Positions 9,020 to 16,631 of a stretch of DNA of 64,000 bases are shown here, one piece after another. The translations under genes were made by a program, and so were the position numbers. The notes under the pieces are model-generated. The model made no database searches and was not told the DNA's origin. It was given only the letters and a program-made list of their open reading frames with translations. Each line of letters begins with the position of its first letter. Position 1 is the first letter of the stretch. Source of the stretch: Myxococcales bacterium (GTDB lineage: Bacteria; Myxococcota_A; Polyangia; Polyangiales; Polyangiaceae); NCBI GenBank assembly GCA_025359105.1, contig JANYHK010000106.1, forward strand, positions 1 through 64,000, written 5' to 3'.

Positions 9020-10030
9020 TCATCCAGCCGCGGCGCGCTTGACGATGCGGAGATCGCGCTCGTCGAACGACACGCCGGACTTCACCGGGTTGTCGCGCGG
9101 GATCTGCGAGTGGAGGCGCGCCCCTTCGAGGATGGCCTCGCAGAGGGACGCGTAGTCGATCCCTGCCGCTTGCGCGATCTTCGGGAGCAATGACGTCGGC
9201 GTCATGCCCGGCAAGGTATTCACCTCGAGGACGAACTCGTTCTCGCCTTCGGTGACGAGCAAGTCCACGCGGCACGCGCCGCTGCACCCGAGGGCGCTGG
9301 CCGCGCGCTCGGCGAGGTTCAAGACCCCTTGCACGCGCGTCGCCGGGATGCGCGGCGGGCAGATGTACTCGGTCATGCCGGGCGTGTACTTCGCGTGGTA
9401 GTCGTAGAGGCCGCTCTTGGGCGCGACTTCGATGGCCCCGAGCACGCGCCCGTTGAGGAGGCCGACGTGAACCTCCGTCGCCCTGACGAAGCGCTCGACG
9501 AGGACCGAGGTGTCGTGCGCGAGCGCCGCTTCGATGGCGCGGACGAGCTCGCCCATGTCGTTCGCCTTCGCGAGACCGACGCTGCTCCCCTCGCCTCGCG
9601 GCTTCACGATGACGGGAAAGCCGAAGCTGGCGTGCAGCTCCTCGAGGTCGGGCAAGTCGGCCTTGGTCGCCACATAGTAGGGGGGCGTCGGTACGTTGTG
9701 GAGACGGAACATCTCCTTGGCCTTGAGCTTGTCCATCGCCAGCGCCGATCCGAGCACGCTCGACCCGGTGTAGGGGATGCCCATGAGCTCGAGGAGCCCC
9801 TGGATGCAGCCGTCCTCGCCGCCGCGACCGTGCAGCGCGAGAAACGCCACGTCCACGTCGGCCTTGCGGAGAAGCTCGTCGACGCCGGCGGTATCCGGTC
9901 CGAACGCGATGCGCACGACCTCGTTTCCGCGCGACTCCAGCGCCGCTGCGACGCCTTCGCCCGTACGAAGCGACACGTCGCGCTCCGCGCTCATTCCGCC
10001 CATCAGGACACCCACGCGACGACTGTTCAT
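9020..10030 (-). CDS. ddl: D-alanine--D-alanine ligase
   Basis: ATP-grasp ligase that makes D-Ala-D-Ala for the peptidoglycan precursor in the cytoplasm. The 336-aa length is normal. Motifs include the N-terminal RVGVLMGGMSAERDVSLRTG, LHGRGGEDGCIQGLLE, PYTGSSVLGSALAMDK, PVIVKPRGEGSSVGL (ATP-grasp), EVNTLPGMT with the metal-binding Glu and Asn, and a C-terminal substrate loop. The ATG at 10030 matches the conserved N-terminus and is preceded by GAGGTG at good spacing. The gene stands alone, with a palindromic sequence about 30 bp upstream of the start. Confidence 0.95.
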   Translation of the reverse strand: MNSRRVGVLMGGMSAERDVSLRTGEGVAAALESRGNEVVRIAFGPDTAGVDELLRKADVDVAFLALHGRGGEDGCIQGLLELMGIPYTGSSVLGSALAMDKLKAKEMFRLHNVPTPPYYVATKADLPDLEELHASFGFPVIVKPRGEGSSVGLAKANDMGELVRAIEAALAHDTSVLVERFVRATEVHVGLLNGRVLGAIEVAPKSGLYDYHAKYTPGMTEYICPPRIPATRVQGVLNLAERAASALGCSGACRVDLLVTEGENEFVLEVNTLPGMTPTSLLPKIAQAAGIDYASLCEAILEGARLHSQIPRDNPVKSGVSFDERDLRIVKRAAAG

Positions 10031-10060
10031 GCTCGGCACCTCACGGGCAGGGAGAATGAG

Positions 10061-10091
10061 AATTCCGGACCAACGCCAAAAGGCCGGAATT
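10061..10091. promoter_or_regulatory. inverted repeat upstream of ddl
   Basis: Perfect 8-bp arms AATTCCGG (10061-10068) and CCGGAATT (10084-10091) separated by 15 bp, starting 30 bp upstream of the ddl start in AT-richer DNA. It could be an operator or a 5'UTR hairpin. The regulator is unknown. Confidence 0.4.
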
Positions 10092-10262
10092 TCGTGGATG
10101 GCACGCCATAATGGAGATGTGGGTGTGTCCCCCGCCCCACGGATGCGTGTCCGCCCACGCGTGACCTGACGATACGTACCCCGCACGTAACCTGCGGAGC
10201 GCCCGTTGGTCAACTTTCGGGGCAAAAAGCCTGGAATCGACGAGCCCGGGGAGGGCCCGCCG

Positions 10263-11090
10263 TCAATCGATTTCGACCAGGATGGCGGTGATGTTGTCTT
10301 TGCCGCCGCGCTCGTTGGCGAGCTCGATGAAGCGTTTCACCGCGAGCTCGCCGCCGAGGCGCACGATGGGGCAGATGTCGAGCTCACGCAGGTAGCCGTG
10401 GAGGCCGTCGCTGCAGAGAAGGAAGCGGTCGCCCGAGAAGAGCTGCACGAGGCCGGTGTCGACCTGCACGTAGTCGCGGTTGCCGACGGCGCGCGTGATG
10501 ACGTTGCGGTGCGGTGACTTCTTGGCCTCTTGGGGCGTGATCAGCCCTTGCTTCAGCTGCCAGGCGATGAGGGTGTGGTCCTCCGTCAGCTGCTCGACCT
10601 CGGCGCCGCGGATGCGGTAAACGCGGCTGTCGCCGACCTGCGCCGTGATGGCGTACTCGCCGAGGACGAGCATCGCGCTGATCGTGGTGCCCATGCCGCT
10701 CTTGCCCCGGTCCATCTCGGCCATCGAGAAGACCATGTAGGTGGCGGCTTGCACGGCGCTTTCCATCAAGCGGCAAGCGTTGCGGACGTCGTCCTCCTGG
10801 ACCGGATCCTCGAGCTCGTGGAGGCTGGTGATGCCGCGCTTCACCATGCCGAACACGGTCTCGACCGCCTCCTGGCTGGCGACCTCGCCCGCCGCGTGGC
10901 CGCCCATGCCGTCGGCCACGACGTAGAGGCCGAGCATGTCGTCGAGGTAGAAGGCGTCCTCGTTCGTCTGGCGCTTGCGGCCGAGATCGCTCAGACCCGT
11001 CCCCGTGCGCCGCAGGGGGGGCGGCGCGGGCTCAGATGACATCGGCATCGGTCGAGCGCGGGGCGGCCGGGTCGAGTTGGAGTGGCTCAC
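10263..11090 (-). CDS. PP2C-family Ser/Thr protein phosphatase
   Basis: Metal-dependent phosphatase that reverses Hanks-kinase phosphorylation. Motifs: R(Q)TNEDAFYLDD, VVADGMGGHAAGEVAS with the metal-binding Asp-Gly, VGDSRVYRIRG, LLCSDGLHGYL and a C-terminal GGKDNITAILVEID. About 275 aa from the GTG at 11090, which has GGAGAG five bases upstream. Longer reading to 11210 would add a basic, unconserved leader, and ATGs at 11048/11042 lack a ribosome site. It is divergent from sctV. Other kinases in the window are candidate substrates, but nothing here links them directly. Confidence 0.92.
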   Translation of the reverse strand: MSHSNSTRPPRARPMPMSSEPAPPPLRRTGTGLSDLGRKRQTNEDAFYLDDMLGLYVVADGMGGHAAGEVASQEAVETVFGMVKRGITSLHELEDPVQEDDVRNACRLMESAVQAATYMVFSMAEMDRGKSGMGTTISAMLVLGEYAITAQVGDSRVYRIRGAEVEQLTEDHTLIAWQLKQGLITPQEAKKSPHRNVITRAVGNRDYVQVDTGLVQLFSGDRFLLCSDGLHGYLRELDICPIVRLGGELAVKRFIELANERGGKDNITAILVEID

Positions 11091-11254
11091 GGACTCTCCG
11101 CGTAGCATAAGCGAGAGTTTGCGCGCCCGGACGAGTAAGTTCGTGCACGCGCCCGGGGGGGCTGGGAGCCGGCTGGGGAGCGGCCTGGCGTTCGTGTAGG
11201 GAAACCGCAATTCCTGCGAGGTTTTCGGCCGGGCCTAGGGTAGCGTGGGCCGGC

Positions 11255-13249
11255 GTGAACGCACCTCAGGCGGGGAGGCGGCCGACCCAGGCCGCGCGGC
11301 TACTACGCCGAGGGCGGGGTATCGGAGGGCCCGACATCGGGCTCGCCGTCCTCGTCATCTCCGTCGTCGCGATGATGATCGTCCCGTTGCCGACGTGGCT
11401 GCTCGACATCCTGCTCGCCACGAACCTCTCGATGGCCGTCGCCATCCTGCTCGTCGTCCTCTACGTCCCCGACGCGCTCGCCATCGCGACGTTTCCCACG
11501 GTGCTGCTCCTGACGACGCTGTTTCGCCTGGCGCTCAACGTGTCGTCGACGCGTCTCATCCTGCTTCAGGCGGACGCGGGGCAAGTCATTTACGCGTTCG
11601 GCAACTTCGTCGTGCGCGGCAACTACATCGTCGGCGCGGTCATCTTCCTGATCCTGACGATCATCCAGTTCATCGTGATCGCCAAGGGGTCGGAGCGCGT
11701 CGCGGAGGTGGCGGCGCGGTTCGTCCTCGACGCGATGCCGGGCAAGCAGATGGCCATCGACGCGGAGCTGCGCTCCGGCACGATCGACGGCGTCGAGGCA
11801 CGGCGGCGGCGGCGTTCGCTGTCGCGCGAGAGCCAGTTCTACGGCGCGATGGACGGCGCGATGAAGTTCGTGAAAGGCGATGTCATCGCGTCGCTCATCA
11901 TCACGGTCATCAACGTGCTCGGGGGTCTCGTGATCGGCGTCGGACAGAAGGGGCTGCCGGTGGTCGACGCGCTCAAGCGCTACGGGTTGCTCACGATCGG
12001 CGATGGGCTGGTCTCGCAGATCCCCGCGCTCGTCCTGTCGACGGCCGCGGGCGTGCTCGTGACGCGCACCGCGAGCGAGGAGCCGGACACCCCGCTCGGC
12101 GAGGAGCTGGTGCGGCACCTGTTCGGAATCCCGCGCGCCCTGCGCGTGGCGTCGGTGTTCGTGCTGGGACTGGCGCTCGTGCCCGGCCTGCCGATGTGGC
12201 CGTTCCTCGTCCTGGCTGCGCTGCTCTTCTTCGTCGCGCGCGCTCGGTCGAAGCAGCTCGCGCGCGACGACCAGCGCCAGGAGGACGAGCCCGCCGCGCA
12301 GCCGCTGGCGAAGAAAGGGCCGCAGTTCATCCCGCTGGTCGTCCCATGGAGCGTGGAGGTGAGCGACGATCTGGAGCCGCTCCTCGACCGCAGCGACGAA
12401 GCCGGCGAGGCCGACGGCATCCGCGCGCGCGTGCTCGGCCTGCGCGAACGGATCTTCGCGGAGCTCGGCGTTCCCCTCCCCGCCCCGCGCATTCGTTCGG
12501 CGCCGCCCGCTGCACTTGCGGCGCGCCATGTGGTCCTCGCGCTGCACGAGGTACCCGCGCGCGTGCTGCAGATCCCGACGGAGGTGCCGGACGCGCAGGT
12601 CGCCGCCCTCGTCGCCGAGGAGGCCGCCGAGCTGCTTCGCGCGCGCGCCGCGGATTTTCTCGGGCTCGCAGAGACCCAGCGCCTGCTCGACGAGCTGGAG
12701 CAGTTCGCGCCGGCCACCGTGCGCAACGTGGTCCCCAAGCCGGTGACGCTCACCCTCCTGGCGGACGTCCTGCGCCGTCTGCTCGAGGAGCGCATTCCGA
12801 TCCGCGACCTCAAGGCGATCCTCGAGGCGCTCTCCACGGTCGCGGCGATCGAGAAGGATCCGCTCAACCTCGCGGAGTTCGTCCGCGGCCAGATGAGGCG
12901 CGCGATCACCTACCGTCTCACACGCGGCGCGCCGCAGCTCGGCGTCATCCTGCTCGACGCGACCATCGAGGACTCCGTGCGCCGCGCGGTCACGCGAACC
13001 CCCAACGGCGCGTTCCTTACCCTCCCGCCGCCGGCGGCGCGCGATCTCATCGCCGCGATCCGGCGCGCGTTCGGCGAGGCGGGGCTCACCCGCGGCGCGA
13101 TCGTCCTCACGCAGCCAGACATCCGGCGCTTCGTCCGGAAGCTCATCGACGCCGAGATGCCCGACGCCATCGTGGTCAGCTTCGCGGAGCTCTTGCCCGA
13201 GGTCTCCCTGCGCCCCCTGGCGCGCGCGAACCTGATCGGGATCGGCTGA
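11255..13249 (+). CDS. sctV: type III secretion export-gate protein, SctV/FlhA (FHIPEP) family
   Basis: 664-aa inner-membrane export-gate subunit. The N-terminal half carries about eight hydrophobic helices with the family block FPTVLLLTTLFRLALNVSS, FIVIAKGSERVAEVAARF, MPGKQMAIDAELR and ESQFYGAMDGAMKFVKGD. The C-terminal half is the cytoplasmic ring-forming domain ending in LARANLIGIG. The wording of the blocks (ERVAEVAARF, YGAMDGAMKFVKGD) fits non-flagellar SctV at least as well as FlhA. No other secretion or flagellar gene is in the window, so the gene is isolated: flanked by a divergent phosphatase and a convergent TPR gene. It looks full length and intact. Confidence 0.86.
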   Translation: MNAPQAGRRPTQAARLLRRGRGIGGPDIGLAVLVISVVAMMIVPLPTWLLDILLATNLSMAVAILLVVLYVPDALAIATFPTVLLLTTLFRLALNVSSTRLILLQADAGQVIYAFGNFVVRGNYIVGAVIFLILTIIQFIVIAKGSERVAEVAARFVLDAMPGKQMAIDAELRSGTIDGVEARRRRRSLSRESQFYGAMDGAMKFVKGDVIASLIITVINVLGGLVIGVGQKGLPVVDALKRYGLLTIGDGLVSQIPALVLSTAAGVLVTRTASEEPDTPLGEELVRHLFGIPRALRVASVFVLGLALVPGLPMWPFLVLAALLFFVARARSKQLARDDQRQEDEPAAQPLAKKGPQFIPLVVPWSVEVSDDLEPLLDRSDEAGEADGIRARVLGLRERIFAELGVPLPAPRIRSAPPAALAARHVVLALHEVPARVLQIPTEVPDAQVAALVAEEAAELLRARAADFLGLAETQRLLDELEQFAPATVRNVVPKPVTLTLLADVLRRLLEERIPIRDLKAILEALSTVAAIEKDPLNLAEFVRGQMRRAITYRLTRGAPQLGVILLDATIEDSVRRAVTRTPNGAFLTLPPPAARDLIAAIRRAFGEAGLTRGAIVLTQPDIRRFVRKLIDAEMPDAIVVSFAELLPEVSLRPLARANLIGIG

Positions 13250-13281
13250 GGGCTCCCGTATGCCCGCCGGGTGCGCGGCGC

Positions 13282-14196
13282 CTACATCCGCTGACGGACC
13301 ATCTTCCGCGGGACCGCGCCCATCTTCATCGCCAGCTGGCGCGCCTCGCGCTCGAGCATCGGGTGGATCTTCTTGGTGCCGACGAACATCCCGAGGAGGT
13401 GCGGGTTCATGTCGGCGAGCTTCTTCAGCGCACGGCCGGCGCCCTTCATGTCGTTGGTGCCCGCGTACGCGAACGCCCGCGCGCGCCACATCTGGGGGCG
13501 GAGCTCGGTGTACTCGGCGTCGTCGGGGTTGAAGAGCTCGAGCGTCTCGACCGCCTTCTTCGCCTCGCCCGTGCGCGCCCACGCCTCGCTCGCCACCGTC
13601 GCGAACATCGCGCGCGCCTTGGCGTCCTGCTGCTTGGACAGGTCCAGCTTGTCGGCCAGCTTGCGCGCCTCGGCCGTCTCGCCGAGCGTGAGGAGGATCA
13701 TCGCGCGCATCGCGAAGAGCTGGCTTCCGAGGCCGGGCGTCCGCACCTTGTCGGCGTCGACGGACTCGAGCGTGGCGAGGGCCTTGCGCGGGTCCTCTTG
13801 CATCTCGAGCTGCGCGCGCGCGAGCACGGCTTGCGCGTCGTCCTTCTTGTAATCGCTCTCGAGCTTCTTCAGCGCTTCCTTGCGCCCCTCGTCGGTGTCG
13901 GCCCCGCGGAGGAGCGCGCCGAGCTTCTGCGAGCGCTTGACGTATCGGACGAGCCAGAAGCCCAGGCCGGCGACGACGACCGAAAGGACGCCCATCGTCG
14001 CGAGCGGGATGACCGAGCGGCTCCACGACCAGACCCCGAGCGCGAGCGCCCAGGCGACGGCGAGGCCGAGCCCGACGCGGAGGTAGGTCTGCCTCAGGTC
14101 GACAGGCGACTTTTCGGCGGCGGCCGGATCGCCCTTCGTGAGCTGGCGGAGCTCCTGCTGGACCTCCGCCTGGTTCTTCTTCTTCTTGCTGGCCAC
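13282..14196 (-). CDS. membrane-anchored TPR-type protein, function unknown
   Basis: 304 aa. A Lys-rich start (MASKKKKNQ) is followed by two adjacent hydrophobic helices (about residues 40-60 and 65-88). A long alpha-helical soluble part then has TPR-like helix pairs (for example ARAQLEMQEDPRKALATLESV, AEARKLADKLDLSKQQDAKARAM). This predicts a membrane hairpin with a cytoplasmic scaffold. It is convergent with sctV (32 bp between stops), and its start lies 49 bp upstream of the AI-2E permease region on the other side. No specific role can be assigned. Confidence 0.72.
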   Translation of the reverse strand: MASKKKKNQAEVQQELRQLTKGDPAAAEKSPVDLRQTYLRVGLGLAVAWALALGVWSWSRSVIPLATMGVLSVVVAGLGFWLVRYVKRSQKLGALLRGADTDEGRKEALKKLESDYKKDDAQAVLARAQLEMQEDPRKALATLESVDADKVRTPGLGSQLFAMRAMILLTLGETAEARKLADKLDLSKQQDAKARAMFATVASEAWARTGEAKKAVETLELFNPDDAEYTELRPQMWRARAFAYAGTNDMKGAGRALKKLADMNPHLLGMFVGTKKIHPMLEREARQLAMKMGAVPRKMVRQRM

Positions 14197-14245
14197 GCCA
14201 CGCCGTCTACTTCATTGCGCCCCGCCGCGCAAATCGCGCAGGGAC

Positions 14246-15538
14246 TCACTGTCCGGCCGTCTTGCCTCGAAGAATGGACGGCGGCTTCAGGCTATCGGGG
14301 GGCAAGACCCCCTGGAATTCCGGGTCGGCCTCGTGGACGACCTGTCGGAAGTGCAAAAACAAGCTCTGCGCCATGCTCATGCACGGCACGGCCAGGAGCG
14401 CCCCCACGGTGTGGAAGAAGTGCTCCCCCACCAGAAGCGAGAAGATGACGAGCACCGGGTGGATCTTGGCGGCGTCGCCCATGATCTTCGGGTTCAGGAA
14501 GTTCGCCTCGAGCTGGTGGATGCCCACGATCCAGAAAAGGACGAACGCCGCCGTCCCCACCGACTGCGTGAGGCCGAGGGCGACGGCCGGCACGGCGCTC
14601 ACGATGGCCCCGAAGATGGGGATGAGCGACAGGACCGTGGCGATGAGGGCCATCACCGGCCAGTACTTGAGCCCGATGAAGGCGAAGCCTACGGCGCTGA
14701 GGGCTCCGTTGACGAGGCAGATGATGAGCTGGCCGCGCACGACGCCGGAGAGGCCCTTGTCCATCCGCAGGAGGAGCCGGTCGAACGACGGGCGGCGGCG
14801 GGGCCGGATGAGCGTGCCGAAGAACGCCACGATCTTCTCGCGCGTCAGCATCATGTACGCGGCGAGCATGAGCGTGATGCCGAAGATGAAGACGACGCGG
14901 CTCACCCCGGCGACGATGTTGCGGCCGATCTTGGCGAGCTCGAGCGCGTTGTTCTGGGCGTAGGCAAAGCTCTTCCCCACGGCGTCGCCGATGACGCGGT
15001 TGGCGTCGAAGGGCTCCTCGCGGAGCGCGTGCGCGGGCTCGACGAGGTAGCCCCCGTGGCGCCCGGGGGTGACGACGAAGCCGCTCCCGACGTCGATCGC
15101 GAGGCTCCCGTCGGGCTGCGGGCGGGCGATGATCGCGGGCGCGTTCTCGGGGGTGTGCGGCTCTGTGGGCGGCGCCTCCGGGGACATGACGCCGAACGCG
15201 CGGAGCCGCGACTGCATCGCAGGGACCCACTCGCTCTGAGCCTTCTTGGCGACCTGCGGCAGCTCGCGGCGCAAATTCGCGAGCTCCGTTCCCATGCGCG
15301 GCGCCGCGAGGCGGACGATGCTCCCCAGGGTGCCGAGGACCACGACATAAACGGTCACGATGGCGACCGCCCGGCGCAGCCCCTTGCCCTCGGCCCAGGC
15401 GACGAGCGGCGTCAGGACGTACGCGATCACGAGCGCGAGCACGAACGGCAGGAGCACCTCGCGCGCGACGGCGAGTGTCAGAACCACGATCGCGGCGCTG
15501 ACCGAGAGGAAGACCACCCGCTGGGCGCGCGGGCTCAA
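14246..15538 (-). CDS. AI-2E family (PerM-like) transporter
   Basis: 430-aa polytopic membrane protein of the AI-2E/PerM superfamily, whose members export small molecules or act as ion antiporters. The substrate cannot be told from sequence. Hydrophobic helices sit at the N-terminus (VVFLSVSAAIVVLTLAVARE, PFVLALVIAYVLTPLVAW), followed by a soluble insert. The C-terminal family block contains GQLIICLVNGALSAVGF, LSLIPIFGAIVSAVPA, NPKIMGDAAKIHPVLVIFS and GALLAVP. I chose the TTG at 15538 because it overlaps the HIT gene stop as TTGA. Reading further upstream would run through the HIT gene in another frame. Confidence 0.88.
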   Translation of the reverse strand: MSPRAQRVVFLSVSAAIVVLTLAVAREVLLPFVLALVIAYVLTPLVAWAEGKGLRRAVAIVTVYVVVLGTLGSIVRLAAPRMGTELANLRRELPQVAKKAQSEWVPAMQSRLRAFGVMSPEAPPTEPHTPENAPAIIARPQPDGSLAIDVGSGFVVTPGRHGGYLVEPAHALREEPFDANRVIGDAVGKSFAYAQNNALELAKIGRNIVAGVSRVVFIFGITLMLAAYMMLTREKIVAFFGTLIRPRRRPSFDRLLLRMDKGLSGVVRGQLIICLVNGALSAVGFAFIGLKYWPVMALIATVLSLIPIFGAIVSAVPAVALGLTQSVGTAAFVLFWIVGIHQLEANFLNPKIMGDAAKIHPVLVIFSLLVGEHFFHTVGALLAVPCMSMAQSLFLHFRQVVHEADPEFQGVLPPDSLKPPSILRGKTAGQ

Positions 15539-16053
15539 GGAAGGCTCGCCTTCTCGCCGGGCACGTCGTCGAACGCCGGCCGCAGCCGCAGCCACGTCGC
15601 GTCGAGGTGCTCCGGCATCACGCGCGTGTCCGCGATGACCGGCATGAAGCTCTGGTCTCCGACCCACCGGGGAACGACGTGCGCGTGCAGGTGATCGGCG
15701 ATGCCGGCGCCCGCGGCCTTGCCCAGGTTCATGCCGACGTTCATCGCGTCCGGGCAGTTGACCGCGTCGAGGCGACCGACTGTGACGCGCACGAGCCGCA
15801 TGAACGCGTCGTACTCGTCGTCCGCGAGCTCTTCGAGCTTCGACACGTGGCGACGCGGGCAGACCAGCACGTGACCGGCGGCGAAGGGGTAGAGGTTCAG
15901 GCACACGAGCGCATGCGGCTGCACCACGAGGACGAGGTCCTTCCGGAAGCTCTCCACGCCGTGGCCCGGGAAGGCGCAAAAAATGCAGCCCTTCCGTTCC
16001 TTCAGGGAGAGCACGTATTCCATTCTCCACGGGGCCCAGAGCGTGTCGGACAT
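15535..16053 (-). CDS. HIT-family nucleotide hydrolase/phosphorylase
   Basis: 172-aa histidine-triad protein, likely acting on diadenosine polyphosphates or adenylylated substrates. It has a CIFC zinc-type pair (residues about 23-26), NLYPFAAGHVLVCPRRHV, GMNLGKAAGAGIADHLHAHVVPRW with the HxHxH triad, and the AP4A-phosphorylase-like N-terminus (MSDTLWAPWRMEYV). It is the first gene of a two-gene unit with the AI-2E permease. The start is 29 bp from the divergent CBS gene. Confidence 0.92.
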   Translation of the reverse strand: MSDTLWAPWRMEYVLSLKERKGCIFCAFPGHGVESFRKDLVLVVQPHALVCLNLYPFAAGHVLVCPRRHVSKLEELADDEYDAFMRLVRVTVGRLDAVNCPDAMNVGMNLGKAAGAGIADHLHAHVVPRWVGDQSFMPVIADTRVMPEHLDATWLRLRPAFDDVPGEKASLP

Positions 16054-16082
16054 GACGCCGGGGGTAGGCGTACCATGAGCCC

Positions 16083-16532
16083 ATGGTGAAAGTCGCGATG
16101 CTGAGCACGCTCCGCGTGCGAGACGTGATGACCGAAGCCCTCGTCCTCCTCAAGACGACGCACACCCTGGGCGAAGCGTGGGAGGCGTTCCACGAGGGGG
16201 GGATCAGCGGCGCGCCGGTCCTCGACGAGCACGGCCGGATGGTCGGCGTCCTGTCGCTGTCGGACCTGGCTGATCCGCGGCGGCGCATGCCAGGCAGCAC
16301 CGTGGGCGACGCGATGACGCGCGTAGTCTACGCGGTGCGGACCGAAGACCCCATCCTCGTCGCCATCGTGCTGATGCTGAAAGAAGGCATCCATCGCGTC
16401 ATCGTCGTCGACGAGAACGCCGCGCTCGCCGGCATCGTCGTGCCGATGGACATCGTCCGCGCGCTCGCCCAGGGGCACGAGGAGCCGACCAGTCCCGTAG
16501 AGTTCGTCGATCTGCGCAAGCTCCAGGGCTGA
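16083..16532 (+). CDS. CBS-pair domain protein
   Basis: 149 aa with two CBS motifs and nothing else: residues about 10-70 (VRDVMTEALVLL, GISGAPVLDEHGRMVGVLSLSDL) and 75-140 (VGDAMTRVVYAVRTEDP, IHRVIVVDENAALAGIVVPMDIVRAL). Stand-alone CBS pairs bind adenosyl ligands and regulate partners. Neither ligand nor partner is evident here. The ATG at 16083 gives a normal first CBS strand. It is divergent from the HIT gene and convergent with rpsA. Confidence 0.88.
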   Translation: MVKVAMLSTLRVRDVMTEALVLLKTTHTLGEAWEAFHEGGISGAPVLDEHGRMVGVLSLSDLADPRRRMPGSTVGDAMTRVVYAVRTEDPILVAIVLMLKEGIHRVIVVDENAALAGIVVPMDIVRALAQGHEEPTSPVEFVDLRKLQG

Positions 16533-16573
16533 CCGGGAGCGCGCGCTCGTCTCTCCGGACACAAAAGCACGAC

Positions 16574-16601
16574 GGCGGCGAACCCCGAGGGATCCGCCGC
16601 C
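16574..16601. terminator. possible hairpin between convergent CBS and rpsA genes
   Basis: GGCGGCG (16574-16580) pairs with CGCCGCC (16595-16601) across a 14-base loop in the 99-bp space between two convergent stops. There is no T-run on either side, so it is at best a weak intrinsic terminator. Confidence 0.25.
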
Positions 16602-16631
16602 GCGTCAAGGTCGCCTATCGAGGCGGGAGAC

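Noticed and set aside
11255-13249. Flagellar FlhA
   Set aside because: No flagellar genes nearby, and the conserved blocks fit non-flagellar SctV at least as well; the assignment to SctV is still inference.
14246-16300. One long membrane protein including the HIT region
   Set aside because: Its first part is an out-of-frame reading of the HIT gene; the permease starts at the TTGA overlap.
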